NCBI RefSeq assembly: GCF_030269325.1
Contig: NZ_BSTD01000002.1
Span: 496,001 to 560,000, forward strand
Length of the DNA: 64,000 nt
Source: Amycolatopsis sp. NBRC 101858
GTDB taxonomy: Bacteria; Actinomycetota; Actinomycetes; Mycobacteriales; Pseudonocardiaceae
Direction: 5' to 3'
The notes beneath the pieces are model-generated. The model was not told the DNA's origin. It was given only the letters and a program-made list of their open reading frames with translations, and ran no database searches. Numbering within the stretch: position 1 is the stretch's first letter; each line of letters begins with the position of its first letter. The position numbers and the translations under genes were made by a program. Shown here in pieces: positions 44,982 to 55,857 of the stretch.

Positions 44982-46055
44982 TTACCTGACCGGCGCGCCC
45001 GCCGGGACCGGGCCGCCCTGGCCGGCCCCGCCCTGCGGCCGGGCCGAGACCTGCGGCAACGGCACGGTCTGCAGCACGCGCGTGATGATGTGGTCGATCG
45101 GGACGCCGTCGGCGAGGGCGTCGTAGGACAGCACGAGCCGGTGGCGCAGCACGTCCGGCACGACGTCGACGACGTCCTGCGGCAGCACGTAGTCGCGGCC
45201 GCGGACCAGGGCCAGCGCCCGGGCGGCGGCGATGATGCCGAGGCTCGCGCGCGGCGAGGCGCCGTAGGACACCCAGCCGGCGACGTCGGCGAGGCCGTGC
45301 TCGTTCGGCGTCCGGGTGGTCAGCACGAGCCGCACCACGTAGTCGACGAGGGCGTGGTGCACGAACACCTGCGCCGCGACGCCCTGCAGCCGGACCAGCT
45401 CGCCCGGGCTGAGGACCTCGTGCGGGGTCGGCGGGGTGACGCCCATCCGGTAGATGATCTCGCGCTCCTCCTCGGCGGAGGGGTACTCGACGAGGATCTT
45501 GAACAGGAAGCGGTCGCGCTGCGCCTCGGGCAGCGGGTACACGCCCTCGTTCTCGATCGGGTTCTGGGTGGCCAGGACGAGGAACGGGTCGGGCATCGGG
45601 AACGTCTGCCCGCCGATCGACACGTGCCGCTCGGCCATCACCTCGAGCATCGCCGACTGCACCTTCGCCGGCGCGCGGTTGATCTCGTCGGCGAGCACGA
45701 AGTTCGCCACGACCGGGCCGAGCTCGACGTCGAACCGCTCGGCGCCCTGGCGGTAGATCCGGGTGCCGAGGATGTCCGCGGGCACCAGGTCCGGGGTGAA
45801 CTGGACGCGGGAGAACGAGCCGCCGACGACCCTCGCGAACGTCTCCACGGCCAGGGTCTTCGCCACGCCGGGCACGCCTTCGAGCAGCAGGTGGCCCTTG
45901 GCCAGCAGGCCGACCAGCATCCGCTCGACCAGGCGGTCCTGGCCGACGATGATCCGCTTGACCTCGAACACGGTCCGCTCCAGCAACTGGGCGTCCCGGG
46001 CCGGCGTCCCGGGCTGCTGCCCGTTCCCGCCCTCGGCGTAGCCGGGCTCGGTCAC
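44982..46055 (-). CDS. moxR: MoxR-family AAA+ ATPase (Rv1479 counterpart)
   Basis: Protein of 357 residues. Walker A is EGVPGVAKT, Walker B is FVLADEINRAPAK and sensor 1 is LATQNPIENEG. The lid domain has SPRASLGIIAAARALAL. It acts as a chaperone-like ATPase with the DUF58 and VWA partners downstream. The start is GTG 46055 with GAGGAGG upstream; TACGGT (46110-46115 on the minus strand) is a possible -10, giving a leader of about 50 bases. Confidence 0.94.
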   Translation of the reverse strand: MTEPGYAEGGNGQQPGTPARDAQLLERTVFEVKRIIVGQDRLVERMLVGLLAKGHLLLEGVPGVAKTLAVETFARVVGGSFSRVQFTPDLVPADILGTRIYRQGAERFDVELGPVVANFVLADEINRAPAKVQSAMLEVMAERHVSIGGQTFPMPDPFLVLATQNPIENEGVYPLPEAQRDRFLFKILVEYPSAEEEREIIYRMGVTPPTPHEVLSPGELVRLQGVAAQVFVHHALVDYVVRLVLTTRTPNEHGLADVAGWVSYGASPRASLGIIAAARALALVRGRDYVLPQDVVDVVPDVLRHRLVLSYDALADGVPIDHIITRVLQTVPLPQVSARPQGGAGQGGPVPAGAPVR

Positions 46056-46214
46056 TCTGCCTCCTCGAAAGTTCGTGCGCCGCCCCCGCGACGGTGATCA
46101 CGCGGTGCGACCGTACTGCGTCCCCCGGTCGTTCGTCCGTCCGGCACGCGGACGCGCGGGTTGCCCCGTGAGTAGCCAACACCTCCCCCGGTGTGACATC
46201 TGTGAAGCAGCCCC

Positions 46215-46760
46215 TCAGCGGTGGCGCTCGAGGTCCTCGGGGGTGTCGATGTCGTCCGCTTCGCCCCGTTCCGCCGGCACGTCGGCGATGCGCAGGCCGC
46301 TCAGGGTCCGGCGCAGGCCGGCGCTCTCCGGTTCCGCCGGCAGCGCGTCCTTCAGCGCGGTTACCCGCCACGCGCCGAGCAGCCATTGCCGGGCCCCGGT
46401 GGCGTCGACGAGCACGGCGCCGTCACCGGCACCGATCGCGGCGACCAGGCGGTCCACTGTGGACCGGCGGACGCCCGGGAGGTCGGCGGCCAGCACCGCC
46501 ACGGCCTCGACGTCGTCCGGGACGAACGCGAGCCCGGCGGCCAGCGCCGCCACCGGCCCGCTGCCGGGCACCGGTTCCCGGGTCCACACGACGTCGAACC
46601 CGGGCCGCCGCGGGCCGACGGCGACCACCCGCTCGGCGCCTTCGAGCGCGTGGATCGCGCGGGCGAGCAAGGGTTTCCCGCCCACCGACAGGGCCGGCTT
46701 GTCCACGCCGGACAGTCTGCGGGCCGCACCTCCGGCCACCACGATCCCCGCGTAGCGCAT
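46215..46760 (-). CDS. mobA: MobA-like nucleotidyltransferase
   Basis: Protein of 181 residues of the MobA group that adds GMP to molybdopterin. The N-terminal GIVVAGGAARRLSGVDKPAL is the nucleotide-binding LAGGxxxRMGxDK motif. AVLAADLPGV supplies the metal-binding Asp. The C-terminus has DIDTPEDL, the usual MobA ending. No other molybdenum-cofactor gene is near, so a related NTP-transferase role is possible. ATG 46760 has TAGCCT six bases upstream, a leaderless start. Confidence 0.83.
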   Translation of the reverse strand: MRYAGIVVAGGAARRLSGVDKPALSVGGKPLLARAIHALEGAERVVAVGPRRPGFDVVWTREPVPGSGPVAALAAGLAFVPDDVEAVAVLAADLPGVRRSTVDRLVAAIGAGDGAVLVDATGARQWLLGAWRVTALKDALPAEPESAGLRRTLSGLRIADVPAERGEADDIDTPEDLERHR

Positions 46761-46806
46761 CCGGGGAGGCTAGCGGCCCGGCACGAGGTAAGTGAAGCTC
46801 GCGGCT

Positions 46807-47514
46807 TCAGCGCTCCAGCACGAGGTAGGTGAAGCCCAGCACGCCCCGGTAGTCGCGGACGTATTCGCGCAACCGCCGGTCGAGCCACTCCCGGACCTCG
46901 CCGGCGCGCGGGTCGTCCGGGTGCGCCGCCAGCCACTCCGCCCAGCCGGCGCGCGAGGTCGACTCGAAGTCGTCCCATTCGAGCTGGTCGGCGGTGCTGA
47001 AGTGGAGCACCCGCCAGCCGGCGGCGGCCGCCGCGTCGAGCAGGTCCGGCAGGGTCAGCATGTCCGGGCCGAAGATCTCCTGCGCCGCGGGGTTCGGCGG
47101 CGCCGCCCAGAAGCCGTCCCCGTAGAGGAGCCGGCCGGACGGAACCTTCCGCGCGAGGCCGTCGAGCGCGGCCTTCGTCGAGCCGAAGATGTGGGCGGAA
47201 CCGATGCAGAACGCGCGGTCGGCGCGGCCTTCCCAAGCGGCCGCATCGGCTTCGACGAACTCCACGGCGCGGTCCCCGGCCGCCGCCCGCCCGCGCTCGA
47301 GGCCGGTCACATCGGTGTCGACGCCGGTTCCGCGCAGGCCCGGCGTCCGGGCGACGGCCCGCAGCAGCAGCTCACCCCAGCCGCAGCCGAGGTCCACGAG
47401 GTCGTGGCCGGCGTCGAGGGCCATCCGGTCGAGCAGCAGCTCCGCGTGAGGCTCGGACAAGGGTGTGTTCCAGCGCATCCGGGTGCGCCGCAGCGCGTTC
47501 AGTTCGTCGTCCAC
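46807..47514 (-). CDS. SAM-dependent methyltransferase
   Basis: Class I methyltransferase of 235 residues. Motif I is DLVDLGCGWGELLLRAV, motif II/acidic is GTGVDTDVTGLERG, and AFCIGSAHIFGS is motif IV. The substrate is unknown. GTG 47514 has CAAGAT six bases upstream, a relaxed leaderless -10. It is divergent from the DUF1801 gene. Confidence 0.85.
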   Translation of the reverse strand: MDDELNALRRTRMRWNTPLSEPHAELLLDRMALDAGHDLVDLGCGWGELLLRAVARTPGLRGTGVDTDVTGLERGRAAAGDRAVEFVEADAAAWEGRADRAFCIGSAHIFGSTKAALDGLARKVPSGRLLYGDGFWAAPPNPAAQEIFGPDMLTLPDLLDAAAAAGWRVLHFSTADQLEWDDFESTSRAGWAEWLAAHPDDPRAGEVREWLDRRLREYVRDYRGVLGFTYLVLER

Positions 47515-47573
47515 CGGGCGATCTTGTAGCCCGGACGGCGAGGAGTCGAACGGATTTCCGGCATACTCGGCGC

Positions 47574-47978
47574 ATGACCTACCCCGCCGAGCCCCGCGTC
47601 GACGCCTACATCGACGCCCTGCCCGAGTGGCAGCAGGCGATCTGCCGGGAGGTCCGCGAGCTCGTCCACGCGGCGGACCCCGAGGTGGCCGAGACGATCA
47701 AGCGCACCCGGCAGCCGTACTTCGTGCTCGAGGGCAACATCTGCGCGCTGCTGGCGGCGAAGGACCACGTCAACGTCTTCGTCTACGACGGCGGCATCGT
47801 CCCCGACCCCGAGGGCATCATCACCGCCGGGCACGGCAACAAGACCGCGCGCACCGTCGCCTTCCGCCGGGGCGAGGTGATCAACGCGCCGGCGCTCACC
47901 GAGATGTTCCGGCGGATCATCGCGAACAACCGGGCCGGTGGCTGGCGCAAGATCAAGCGCGAGCAGGCGGACGCCTGA
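47574..47978 (+). CDS. DUF1801 (YdhG-like) protein
   Basis: Protein of 134 residues. The core reads WQQAICREVRELVHAADPEVAETIKRTRQPYF followed by KDHVNVFVYDGG and IKREQADA at the end, which matches the DUF1801/YdhG fold. Biochemical role is unknown. ATG 47574 has CATACT six bases upstream, which suggests a leaderless transcript. It converges on the RipA-like gene with a six-base gap. Confidence 0.85.
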   Translation: MTYPAEPRVDAYIDALPEWQQAICREVRELVHAADPEVAETIKRTRQPYFVLEGNICALLAAKDHVNVFVYDGGIVPDPEGIITAGHGNKTARTVAFRRGEVINAPALTEMFRRIIANNRAGGWRKIKREQADA

Positions 47979-47984
47979 CGCCGC

Positions 47985-49322
47985 TCAGCCGATCAGGCGG
48001 GTCGCGTACGGCATGATCCCGCCGTAGCGCACCGGCGCGACCCGGACCCGCAGGCCGGACTGCGGTGCCTCGACCATCTGCCCGCCGCCGAGGTACAGCG
48101 CGACGTGGTGGATGCCGCCCGCGCCGCCCCAGAACAGCATGTCGCCGCGGCGCATCTGCGAGAGCGGCACCCGCCGCCCGGCCGTGTACTGGTAGCCGCT
48201 GTAGTGCGGCAGGCCCCGGACCCCGGCGAACGCGTAGATCATCAGGCCGGAGCAGTCGAACCCGATCTTGTTGTAGTCGCCGTAGCGGTCGGCGACGCCG
48301 CCGTCGCGGATGCCGCGGGTCGGGCCGCTCGCGTTGCCGCCGCCCCAGGCGTACGGCAGGCCGATCTTCGACAGCGCCCGGGCGATGACCGCCTCGATCG
48401 ACGAACCGGCCGGGCCCGCCGGCGGCCGGCTCGTGGGACGGCCACCGCCGCCGGACGAGCCGAGCGCGGCCTGGCGGGCGCGCTCGTCGTCCTCGCGCTG
48501 CTTCTGGGCGAGCCAGTCCTGGTAGCGCTGCCGCTGCCCCTGCAGGCCGTCGACCTTGGACTGGGCGGCGTAGAGCTGCTGCTCGACGTCGGACTTGTTC
48601 TTCTCGAGCTGGGTGTTCTGCGTGGCCTGGCTGTCCTGCGCCCGGATCGCGGCGGACTGCGCGGAGTCCGCGCTGGTCTTCGCCTCGCGCGCGGCGTCCT
48701 GCTTCTGCTGGGCGATCTCGGCGGCCTTGCGGGCCGCGGAGTCCTTGTTCGCCTTCTCGGTCTGCGCCTGCTGGAGCCGGTCGAGGGCGTTGAGCCGGTC
48801 GCCGCCGACGGCGTCGAGCAGCTGCGCGCGGGCCAGCATGTCCTTGGGGCTGTCGGCGCTGAGGTACGCCGAGAGCGAGCCGACCGTGCTGCCCTGCTGG
48901 AAGCTGGCGGCGGCGAACGTCTTCAGGTCGTTGCGAGCCTTTTCGATGGCGGCGTCCGCGGCGTCGGCTTCGGTCCGGGCAGCCTTCGCGTCGTTCTCCG
49001 CCTGCGCCGCGGCGTCCTGCGCGGACTGCAGGTCGACCAGGGCCTTGTTGGCCTCTTCCTGCTTGAGCTCGACGTCGTCCTGCAGCTGCGACAGCTTCTG
49101 CTCGGCCTGGGCCAGCTGGTTGGTCAGCCGGCCGACTTCACCGGCCTTCGCGTTGGCGTCGGCCTTGCTGTTGTTCAGCTCCGAGTCGCTCGGGTTGGGC
49201 GGCGGCGGGGGCGCGGCGAGGCCCGTGCCGCCCGCGCCGAACAAGATCACCAGGACCAGGGTGCTCACGGTGAGTCCACGGCGCCCGCCCGGCACACACC
49301 AGCCCCTGCGCCGTTCCGGCAC
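47985..49322 (-). CDS. ripA: NlpC/P60 peptidoglycan endopeptidase, RipA-like
   Basis: Secreted cell-wall hydrolase of 445 residues that cleaves D-Glu-mDAP bonds in peptidoglycan stems during division. A signal segment ([20 protein letters not shown]) precedes a coiled-coil autoinhibitory region (about 45-290). After a Gly/Pro-rich linker, the catalytic domain (about 305-445) has the Cys in [12 protein letters not shown], His in [11 protein letters not shown] and a third polar residue near [11 protein letters not shown] 49322 is chosen because GGAGG lies eight bases upstream; GTG 49331 would sit on it. The moxR operon nearby matches the Rv1477-Rv1481 region; a second hydrolase (RipB) is missing. 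Confidence 0.92.
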   Translation of the reverse strand: MPERRRGWCVPGGRRGLTVSTLVLVILFGAGGTGLAAPPPPPNPSDSELNNSKADANAKAGEVGRLTNQLAQAEQKLSQLQDDVELKQEEANKALVDLQSAQDAAAQAENDAKAARTEADAADAAIEKARNDLKTFAAASFQQGSTVGSLSAYLSADSPKDMLARAQLLDAVGGDRLNALDRLQQAQTEKANKDSAARKAAEIAQQKQDAAREAKTSADSAQSAAIRAQDSQATQNTQLEKNKSDVEQQLYAAQSKVDGLQGQRQRYQDWLAQKQREDDERARQAALGSSGGGGRPTSRPPAGPAGSSIEAVIARALSKIGLPYAWGGGNASGPTRGIRDGGVADRYGDYNKIGFDCSGLMIYAFAGVRGLPHYSGYQYTAGRRVPLSQMRRGDMLFWGGAGGIHHVALYLGGGQMVEAPQSGLRVRVAPVRYGGIMPYATRLIG

Positions 49323-49663
49323 GACCGCCACCTCCGCTCACCTGCGCACACCGCGCGTCACTGCAGTCACACCACTATCACAAGCATCACCGGAAACTTA
49401 CACACCGTAGGCACCAATTCCCCTTATTGAGGGACCCCCGCCGCGGATGGCGCAGCCCACACCGCGTGTCGTCTTGTCCGCCAAACAGGACGCGCGTACT
49501 GTTTGAAGCACCGCGAGGTGTGCCATCCCGATTCCGGTCCTACGGTGGGGGTGCGCAAGACTCGCGTCCGCCTCGTGCGGACCGCACGAAACCCGAACTG
49601 ACCGCACTGACCCGGGACTCGACCGCCGCACCGGCGCGGAAGTCCATGCCACTGGAGTTAGAC
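49323..49663. other. Divergent region between ripA-like gene and acn
   Basis: This region carries the acn promoter with an AcnR-like site (49474-49505), a second possible -10 (TACGGT, 49541-49546) and the palindrome TCGTGCGG-A-CCGCACGA (49573-49589) in the presumed acn leader. No c-di-AMP riboswitch core was found on the ripA side. Confidence 0.6.
49474..49505 (+). promoter_or_regulatory. acn promoter overlapped by an AcnR-type operator
   Basis: TTGTCC (49474-49479) and TACTGT (49497-49502) with a 17-base spacer form a strong promoter. It is overlaid by CAAACAG-G-ACGCGCGT-A-CTGTTTG (49482-49505), nearly a perfect 24-bp palindrome. The inner CAGGACGCGCGTACTG matches the published Corynebacterium glutamicum AcnR motif CAGNACnnnCGTACTG. 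Binding would cover the -10 and repress acn. No acnR gene is next to acn in this window. Confidence 0.8.
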
Positions 49664-52477
<2,814 letters not shown>

Positions 52478-52493
52478 GGGTTGCGCTGTTCGG

Positions 52494-52525
52494 AGGCCTC
52501 CCCGTCGATTCCGGCGGGGAGGCCT
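52494..52525 (+). terminator. acn terminator
   Basis: AGGCCTCCCCG and CGGGGAGGCCT form a perfect 11-bp stem with a 10-base loop, followed by TTCGTTT. This is a typical intrinsic terminator 17 bases after the acn stop. Confidence 0.92.
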
Positions 52526-52550
52526 TTCGTTTCCCGGTACGGTGTCCGGC

Positions 52551-53366
52551 ATGGGGGCACACAGCGGCACGGTCGACCTCGGCGACGGAACCCTGTCCTA
52601 CGAAGAACGCGGCCGCGGGCGGCCGGTCGTCTTCCTGCACGCGGGCGGCATGACCCGCGCGATGTGGGACGAGCAGTTCGCCCGCTTCGCCCGCGACCAC
52701 CGGGTGATCCGGTACGACGCCCGCGGCAGCGGCGACTCGTCGAACCCGCCGTCCCCACCCGGCCTCTATTCCCACTACGAGGACCTGAAGAAGCTCCTCG
52801 AGACCCTCGACGTCGAGGACCCGGTGCTGGTCGGCTGTTCGTTCGGCAGCCGCGTGTTCCTCGACTTCGCGATCGCCTACCCCGGCCGGGCCGCCGGGCT
52901 GTTCCTCGCCTCGCCGGGGATCAGCGGGATGGAGTTCCACGACCCGTACATCCTGGCGCTGCTGGCCGAACAAGCCGAGGCAGCCCAGGCCGGTGACGGC
53001 GCGCGCGTGCTGGAGTGCCTGCTGCGGATGTGGGTCGACGGCCCGCACCGCTCGCCCGCCGACGTCGGCCCGGGAGTCCGGAAGTTCTGCCACGACATGG
53101 TGGTCGAGAACTTCGTGAAGGGACACGCGGCGCCGGACCTCGGCGTCGAATTGGGCGCGATCCGCCGGGTGGCGGAGGTCCGCGACCCGGCGCTGGTGGT
53201 CACGGGCGACTTGGACTCGAGCGACATCTTCGCCGTCGCCGACCTCGTGGACCGGCGAGCCGCGCACGCGCGCCGGGCGAAGGTGCCCGGCGCCGCGCAC
53301 ATGGTGAACCTGGAGCAGCCCGCCCGGTTCGACGAGCTGCTCCGGAAGTTCCTCCGCACCTGCTAG
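52551..53366 (+). CDS. Alpha/beta-hydrolase
   Basis: Protein of 271 residues. The nucleophile elbow is VGCSFGSR with Ser, the oxyanion strand VVFLHAGGM, and the catalytic His in GAAHMVNLEQP near the C-terminus; an Asp in VTGDLDSSD completes the triad. The substrate is unknown. ATG 52551 has TACGGT seven bases upstream (52538-52543), a leaderless start. It overlaps the convergent mgtC-like gene by four bases. Confidence 0.85.
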   Translation: MGAHSGTVDLGDGTLSYEERGRGRPVVFLHAGGMTRAMWDEQFARFARDHRVIRYDARGSGDSSNPPSPPGLYSHYEDLKKLLETLDVEDPVLVGCSFGSRVFLDFAIAYPGRAAGLFLASPGISGMEFHDPYILALLAEQAEAAQAGDGARVLECLLRMWVDGPHRSPADVGPGVRKFCHDMVVENFVKGHAAPDLGVELGAIRRVAEVRDPALVVTGDLDSSDIFAVADLVDRRAAHARRAKVPGAAHMVNLEQPARFDELLRKFLRTC

Positions 53367-54070
53367 GCCGGCACGGCTTCCCAGCGCACGCTGGAAACCG
53401 AGGGCTCCAGCGAAAGCCGTGACACCGCCGACTCCATCTGCGCGTCGTCGCGCTGGTCCGCGGCCAGCTCGGCGCGGACCTCGACCGTGCGGTTCTCCGG
53501 CCGGTCGGTGCTCAGCACCGAGAGCAGCCGGAAGTCCGTGCGCGCCAGCGCTTGGACGAGCAGAGCCCGGACGTGGGCTTCGGAGTCGTCGCGGGTCACC
53601 GCCTGGAACTCGTAGCGGGCCGGGGTTTCCCCGCCCGAGTCGGGACGGCGGTCGACGACCCGGCCCAGCGGCCGCAGCACCACGTTCACCCCGACCACGA
53701 CGGTGGTCCCGGCCGCCGCGACGGCGTACAACCCGGCGCCCGCAAGGGAACCCACGGCCGCCGAGCACCAGAGCGTTGCCGCCGTGTTGAGGCCGCGGAC
53801 GTTGAGGCCGTCCCGCATGATGACCCCGGCGCCGAGGAACCCGATGCCCGAGACGATCTGCGCGGCCACCCGCGTCGGGTCGGCGTCGGCGCTCGAGGCG
53901 AGCCCGCCGAACCCGTGGGCGGACAGCAGCACGAACAGCGTCGCGCCGACCGCGACGAGGGCGTTGGTGCGCAGCCCGGCCATCCGGGCGCGGAACTGGC
54001 GCTCGAACCCGATGACGGCACCCAGGCCGACGCCGGCGCCGACGCGCAGCAGCATTTCGAAGATGGTCAT
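53363..54070 (-). CDS. mgtC: MgtC/SapB-family membrane protein
   Basis: Protein of 235 residues. Four to five membrane helices form the MgtC core with the GAVIGFERQFRARMAGLRTNALVAVGATLF motif region, SGIGFLGAGVIMRDG and LNTAATLW. A C-terminal soluble domain of about 90 residues (YEFQAVTRDD ... VSSVRWEAVP) is ACT-like. In Salmonella and M. tuberculosis, MgtC supports growth in low magnesium and limits F-ATPase. A short upstream reading frame may control its expression. Confidence 0.92.
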   Translation of the reverse strand: MTIFEMLLRVGAGVGLGAVIGFERQFRARMAGLRTNALVAVGATLFVLLSAHGFGGLASSADADPTRVAAQIVSGIGFLGAGVIMRDGLNVRGLNTAATLWCSAAVGSLAGAGLYAVAAAGTTVVVGVNVVLRPLGRVVDRRPDSGGETPARYEFQAVTRDDSEAHVRALLVQALARTDFRLLSVLSTDRPENRTVEVRAELAADQRDDAQMESAVSRLSLEPSVSSVRWEAVPA

Positions 54071-54127
54071 GATCCGACTCGTTTCCGGCGTGCGCGCACT
54101 GCCGGACAGGAAGGAGACCGGACGGGT

Positions 54128-54229
54128 TCAGCCCAGCCGGAAGCCTCCGGTGAGCGCACGCCCGGTCGTCGCAGGACTGTCCGCTGGCATGTGCCGCTCA
54201 CCTCGCTTCCGTTGCTCGTGGTTGATCAC
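54128..54229 (-). CDS. Possible 33-residue leader peptide upstream of mgtC
   Basis: A short frame runs from GTG 54229 to TGA 54128, ending in ALTGGFRLG. TAAGGT (54238-54243, minus strand) lies eight bases before the GTG, so transcription would begin almost at the start codon. An internal ATG (54190) preceded by GAGGTGAG would give a 20-residue form. The mgtC ATG follows the stop by 57 bases and has only a weak ribosome binding site, as expected if leader translation governs access. The role is inferred; enterobacterial mgtC also has leader peptides. Confidence 0.5.
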   Translation of the reverse strand: MINHEQRKRGERHMPADSPATTGRALTGGFRLG

Positions 54230-54276
54230 CGGCACCCACCTTAGCCGAGGCAGGCGGGCCCCGGTTGTGATGATCA

Positions 54277-55131
54277 CTACGCCCAGTGCCGGCGCAGGTG
54301 CGGGACGAGGTCTTCGGGGCGCTCGTCCGGGAAGAACAACTTCGCGCCGGGCACCTCGACGACTTCGGTGACGCCCGGGACGGCGGCGGCGAACCGGTGT
54401 GCCCACTCGATCCCGAAGTTCGGGTCGCCGGTGCCCCAGACCAGCAGCGTCGGCACGCGGAACTCCTTGAGCAGCGGCTCGATGGCGTCCAGTTCCTCGC
54501 CGCGGACCGACGTCAGCAGGCGCTCGAACTGCCGGGCCGCGTCGAGGGTGCCGAACACCGGGCGGACGAACGCGTTCAGGACCTCGTCCGGTACGCGGTC
54601 CGGCTGCTCGTAGCCACCGGCCAGCACCCCGGTGCGCGCCTGCTGCGGGTCGGCGGCGAGCCGGACCGACAGCGGCGCGAGCTGCCCGCGTTCGGCCAGC
54701 TCGACGACCGGGCGGAACGCCTCGGGCGGCAGGTTGCCCTGGGTGTCGCAGTTGGTCAGGGTGAGCGTCCGGAGCCGGTCGGCGTGGTGCACGGCGAAGA
54801 CCTGCGCGACGGCGCCGCCGGTGTCGTTGCCGACGACGTCGAGGTCGCCCAGTTCCAGCGACTCGCAGAAGTCGCCGAGCAGCCGCGCCAGGCCGTTCAG
54901 GCTCAGGTCCTGATCGGCGGTCACCGGCGAGGCGCCGTGGCCCGGCAGGTCGGGTGCGAGGCACCTCCGCTCCCCCGCCAGTTCGCCGATCGCCTTGCGC
55001 CACAACAGGTTGTTCGTCCCCGCGCCGTGCACGAAGAGCGCGACCGGTCCCTCGCCGACGTCGGTGTAGCTCACGTCGCCGGACGCCGTCGACACGCGCC
55101 CGCGGTGGTTCTCCCAGGTTCGCAGCTCCAT
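54277..55131 (-). CDS. Alpha/beta-hydrolase with Asp nucleophile elbow
   Basis: Protein of 284 residues. The elbow is VVGNDTGGAVAQ, in which Asp replaces Ser, as in epoxide hydrolases and haloalkane dehalogenases. The oxyanion strand is LFVHGAGTNN, and the acid Asp is in WGTGDPNF. At the place of the catalytic His the chain reads PGAKLFFPDERPEDL, so the His is replaced (Lys codon at 54340-54342). Activity is therefore uncertain. It is divergent from a TetR gene with a double operator between them, so it is probably regulated by that protein. GGAGGG precedes ATG 55131. Confidence 0.85.
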   Translation of the reverse strand: MELRTWENHRGRVSTASGDVSYTDVGEGPVALFVHGAGTNNLLWRKAIGELAGERRCLAPDLPGHGASPVTADQDLSLNGLARLLGDFCESLELGDLDVVGNDTGGAVAQVFAVHHADRLRTLTLTNCDTQGNLPPEAFRPVVELAERGQLAPLSVRLAADPQQARTGVLAGGYEQPDRVPDEVLNAFVRPVFGTLDAARQFERLLTSVRGEELDAIEPLLKEFRVPTLLVWGTGDPNFGIEWAHRFAAAVPGVTEVVEVPGAKLFFPDERPEDLVPHLRRHWA

Positions 55132-55152
55132 CGGTACAGTCCCTCCAGAAGT

Positions 55153-55195
55153 AAACCGACTGACGGTCTAGTATGAACAGACCGTCAGTCGGTTT
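55153..55195. promoter_or_regulatory. Double TetR operator: 17-bp perfect inverted repeat
   Basis: AAACCGACTGACGGTCT (55153-55169) and its exact reverse complement (55179-55195) are separated by nine bases. Each arm contains its own small palindrome, ACCG-ACTGA-CGGT, the size of a TetR half-site pair. Two dimers could bind side by side, controlling both the hydrolase and the TetR gene. Confidence 0.85.
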
Positions 55196-55221
55196 GTCAA
55201 CGACGGAGGCTGCCGACCCGC

Positions 55222-55809
55222 ATGAACAAGAAGATCGACCGCGGCCAGGCGACCCGCGAGCACCTCGTCGCGGTCGCCACCGGCCTGTTCACCGAACACG
55301 GCTACGACGGCACCTCGATCGAGGCCGTCCTGCGGGCCGCCGACGTGAGCCGGGGCGCGCTCTACCACCACTTCCCCGGCAAGGACGCGCTGTTCGCCGC
55401 GGTCCTGGACACCGTCTACGACCGCGTCGAAGCGGAAGGCGTCAAGGCCGTCGAAGGCCTGGACGACCCGGCGACGGCGTTGCGCACCGCCTGCCTGACG
55501 TGGATCCGGAGCGCCGCGGATCCCGTGGTGCGGCAAGTGATGCTCATCGACGCGCCGGCCGTGCTCGGCTGGCAGCGCTGGCGCGAAGGCGACGAAGCAC
55601 GCACGCTCGGCAAGCTCAAGGTCGCGTTGCGGCTCGCGGCCGCCGAGGGCCGGCTGGCTCCGGTGCGCGTCGACTACTTCGCGCACGTGCTGCTCGCCGG
55701 GCTGAACGAGATCGCCATGCTGGTCGCCCGGTCGGACGACCGGGCGAGCGCCGCGGTGGAGGCCGAAGCGGCCGCCGCGGACCTGCTCGACCGGCTGCTC
55801 CGGGCGTGA
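55222..55809 (+). CDS. TetR-family regulator
   Basis: Protein of 195 residues with a typical helix-turn-helix (HLVAVATGLFTEHGYDGTSIEAVLRAADVSRGALYHHFPGKDALF) and a helical ligand domain. A predicted C-terminal TetR dimer interface is present. It is divergent from the Asp-elbow hydrolase and shares the double operator, so autoregulation and control of that gene are likely. GGAGG lies 12 bases before ATG 55222. Confidence 0.92.
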   Translation: MNKKIDRGQATREHLVAVATGLFTEHGYDGTSIEAVLRAADVSRGALYHHFPGKDALFAAVLDTVYDRVEAEGVKAVEGLDDPATALRTACLTWIRSAADPVVRQVMLIDAPAVLGWQRWREGDEARTLGKLKVALRLAAAEGRLAPVRVDYFAHVLLAGLNEIAMLVARSDDRASAAVEAEAAAADLLDRLLRA

Positions 55810-55811
55810 GA

Positions 55812-55844
55812 ACGGGCCGGGGCGACAGCTTCACCCCGGCCCGT
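55812..55844. terminator. Perfect 11-bp stem between TetR and peptidase genes
   Basis: ACGGGCCGGGG and CCCCGGCCCGT flank an 11-base loop just after the TetR stop and before the convergent peptidase stop, a bidirectional terminator. Confidence 0.87.
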
Positions 55845-55857
55845 CGGTCGTGCGTCG

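Noticed and set aside
49323..49473. c-di-AMP (ydaO) riboswitch upstream of the RipA-like gene
   Set aside because: Such elements precede many actinobacterial wall hydrolases, but none of the conserved core segments could be read on the minus strand here.
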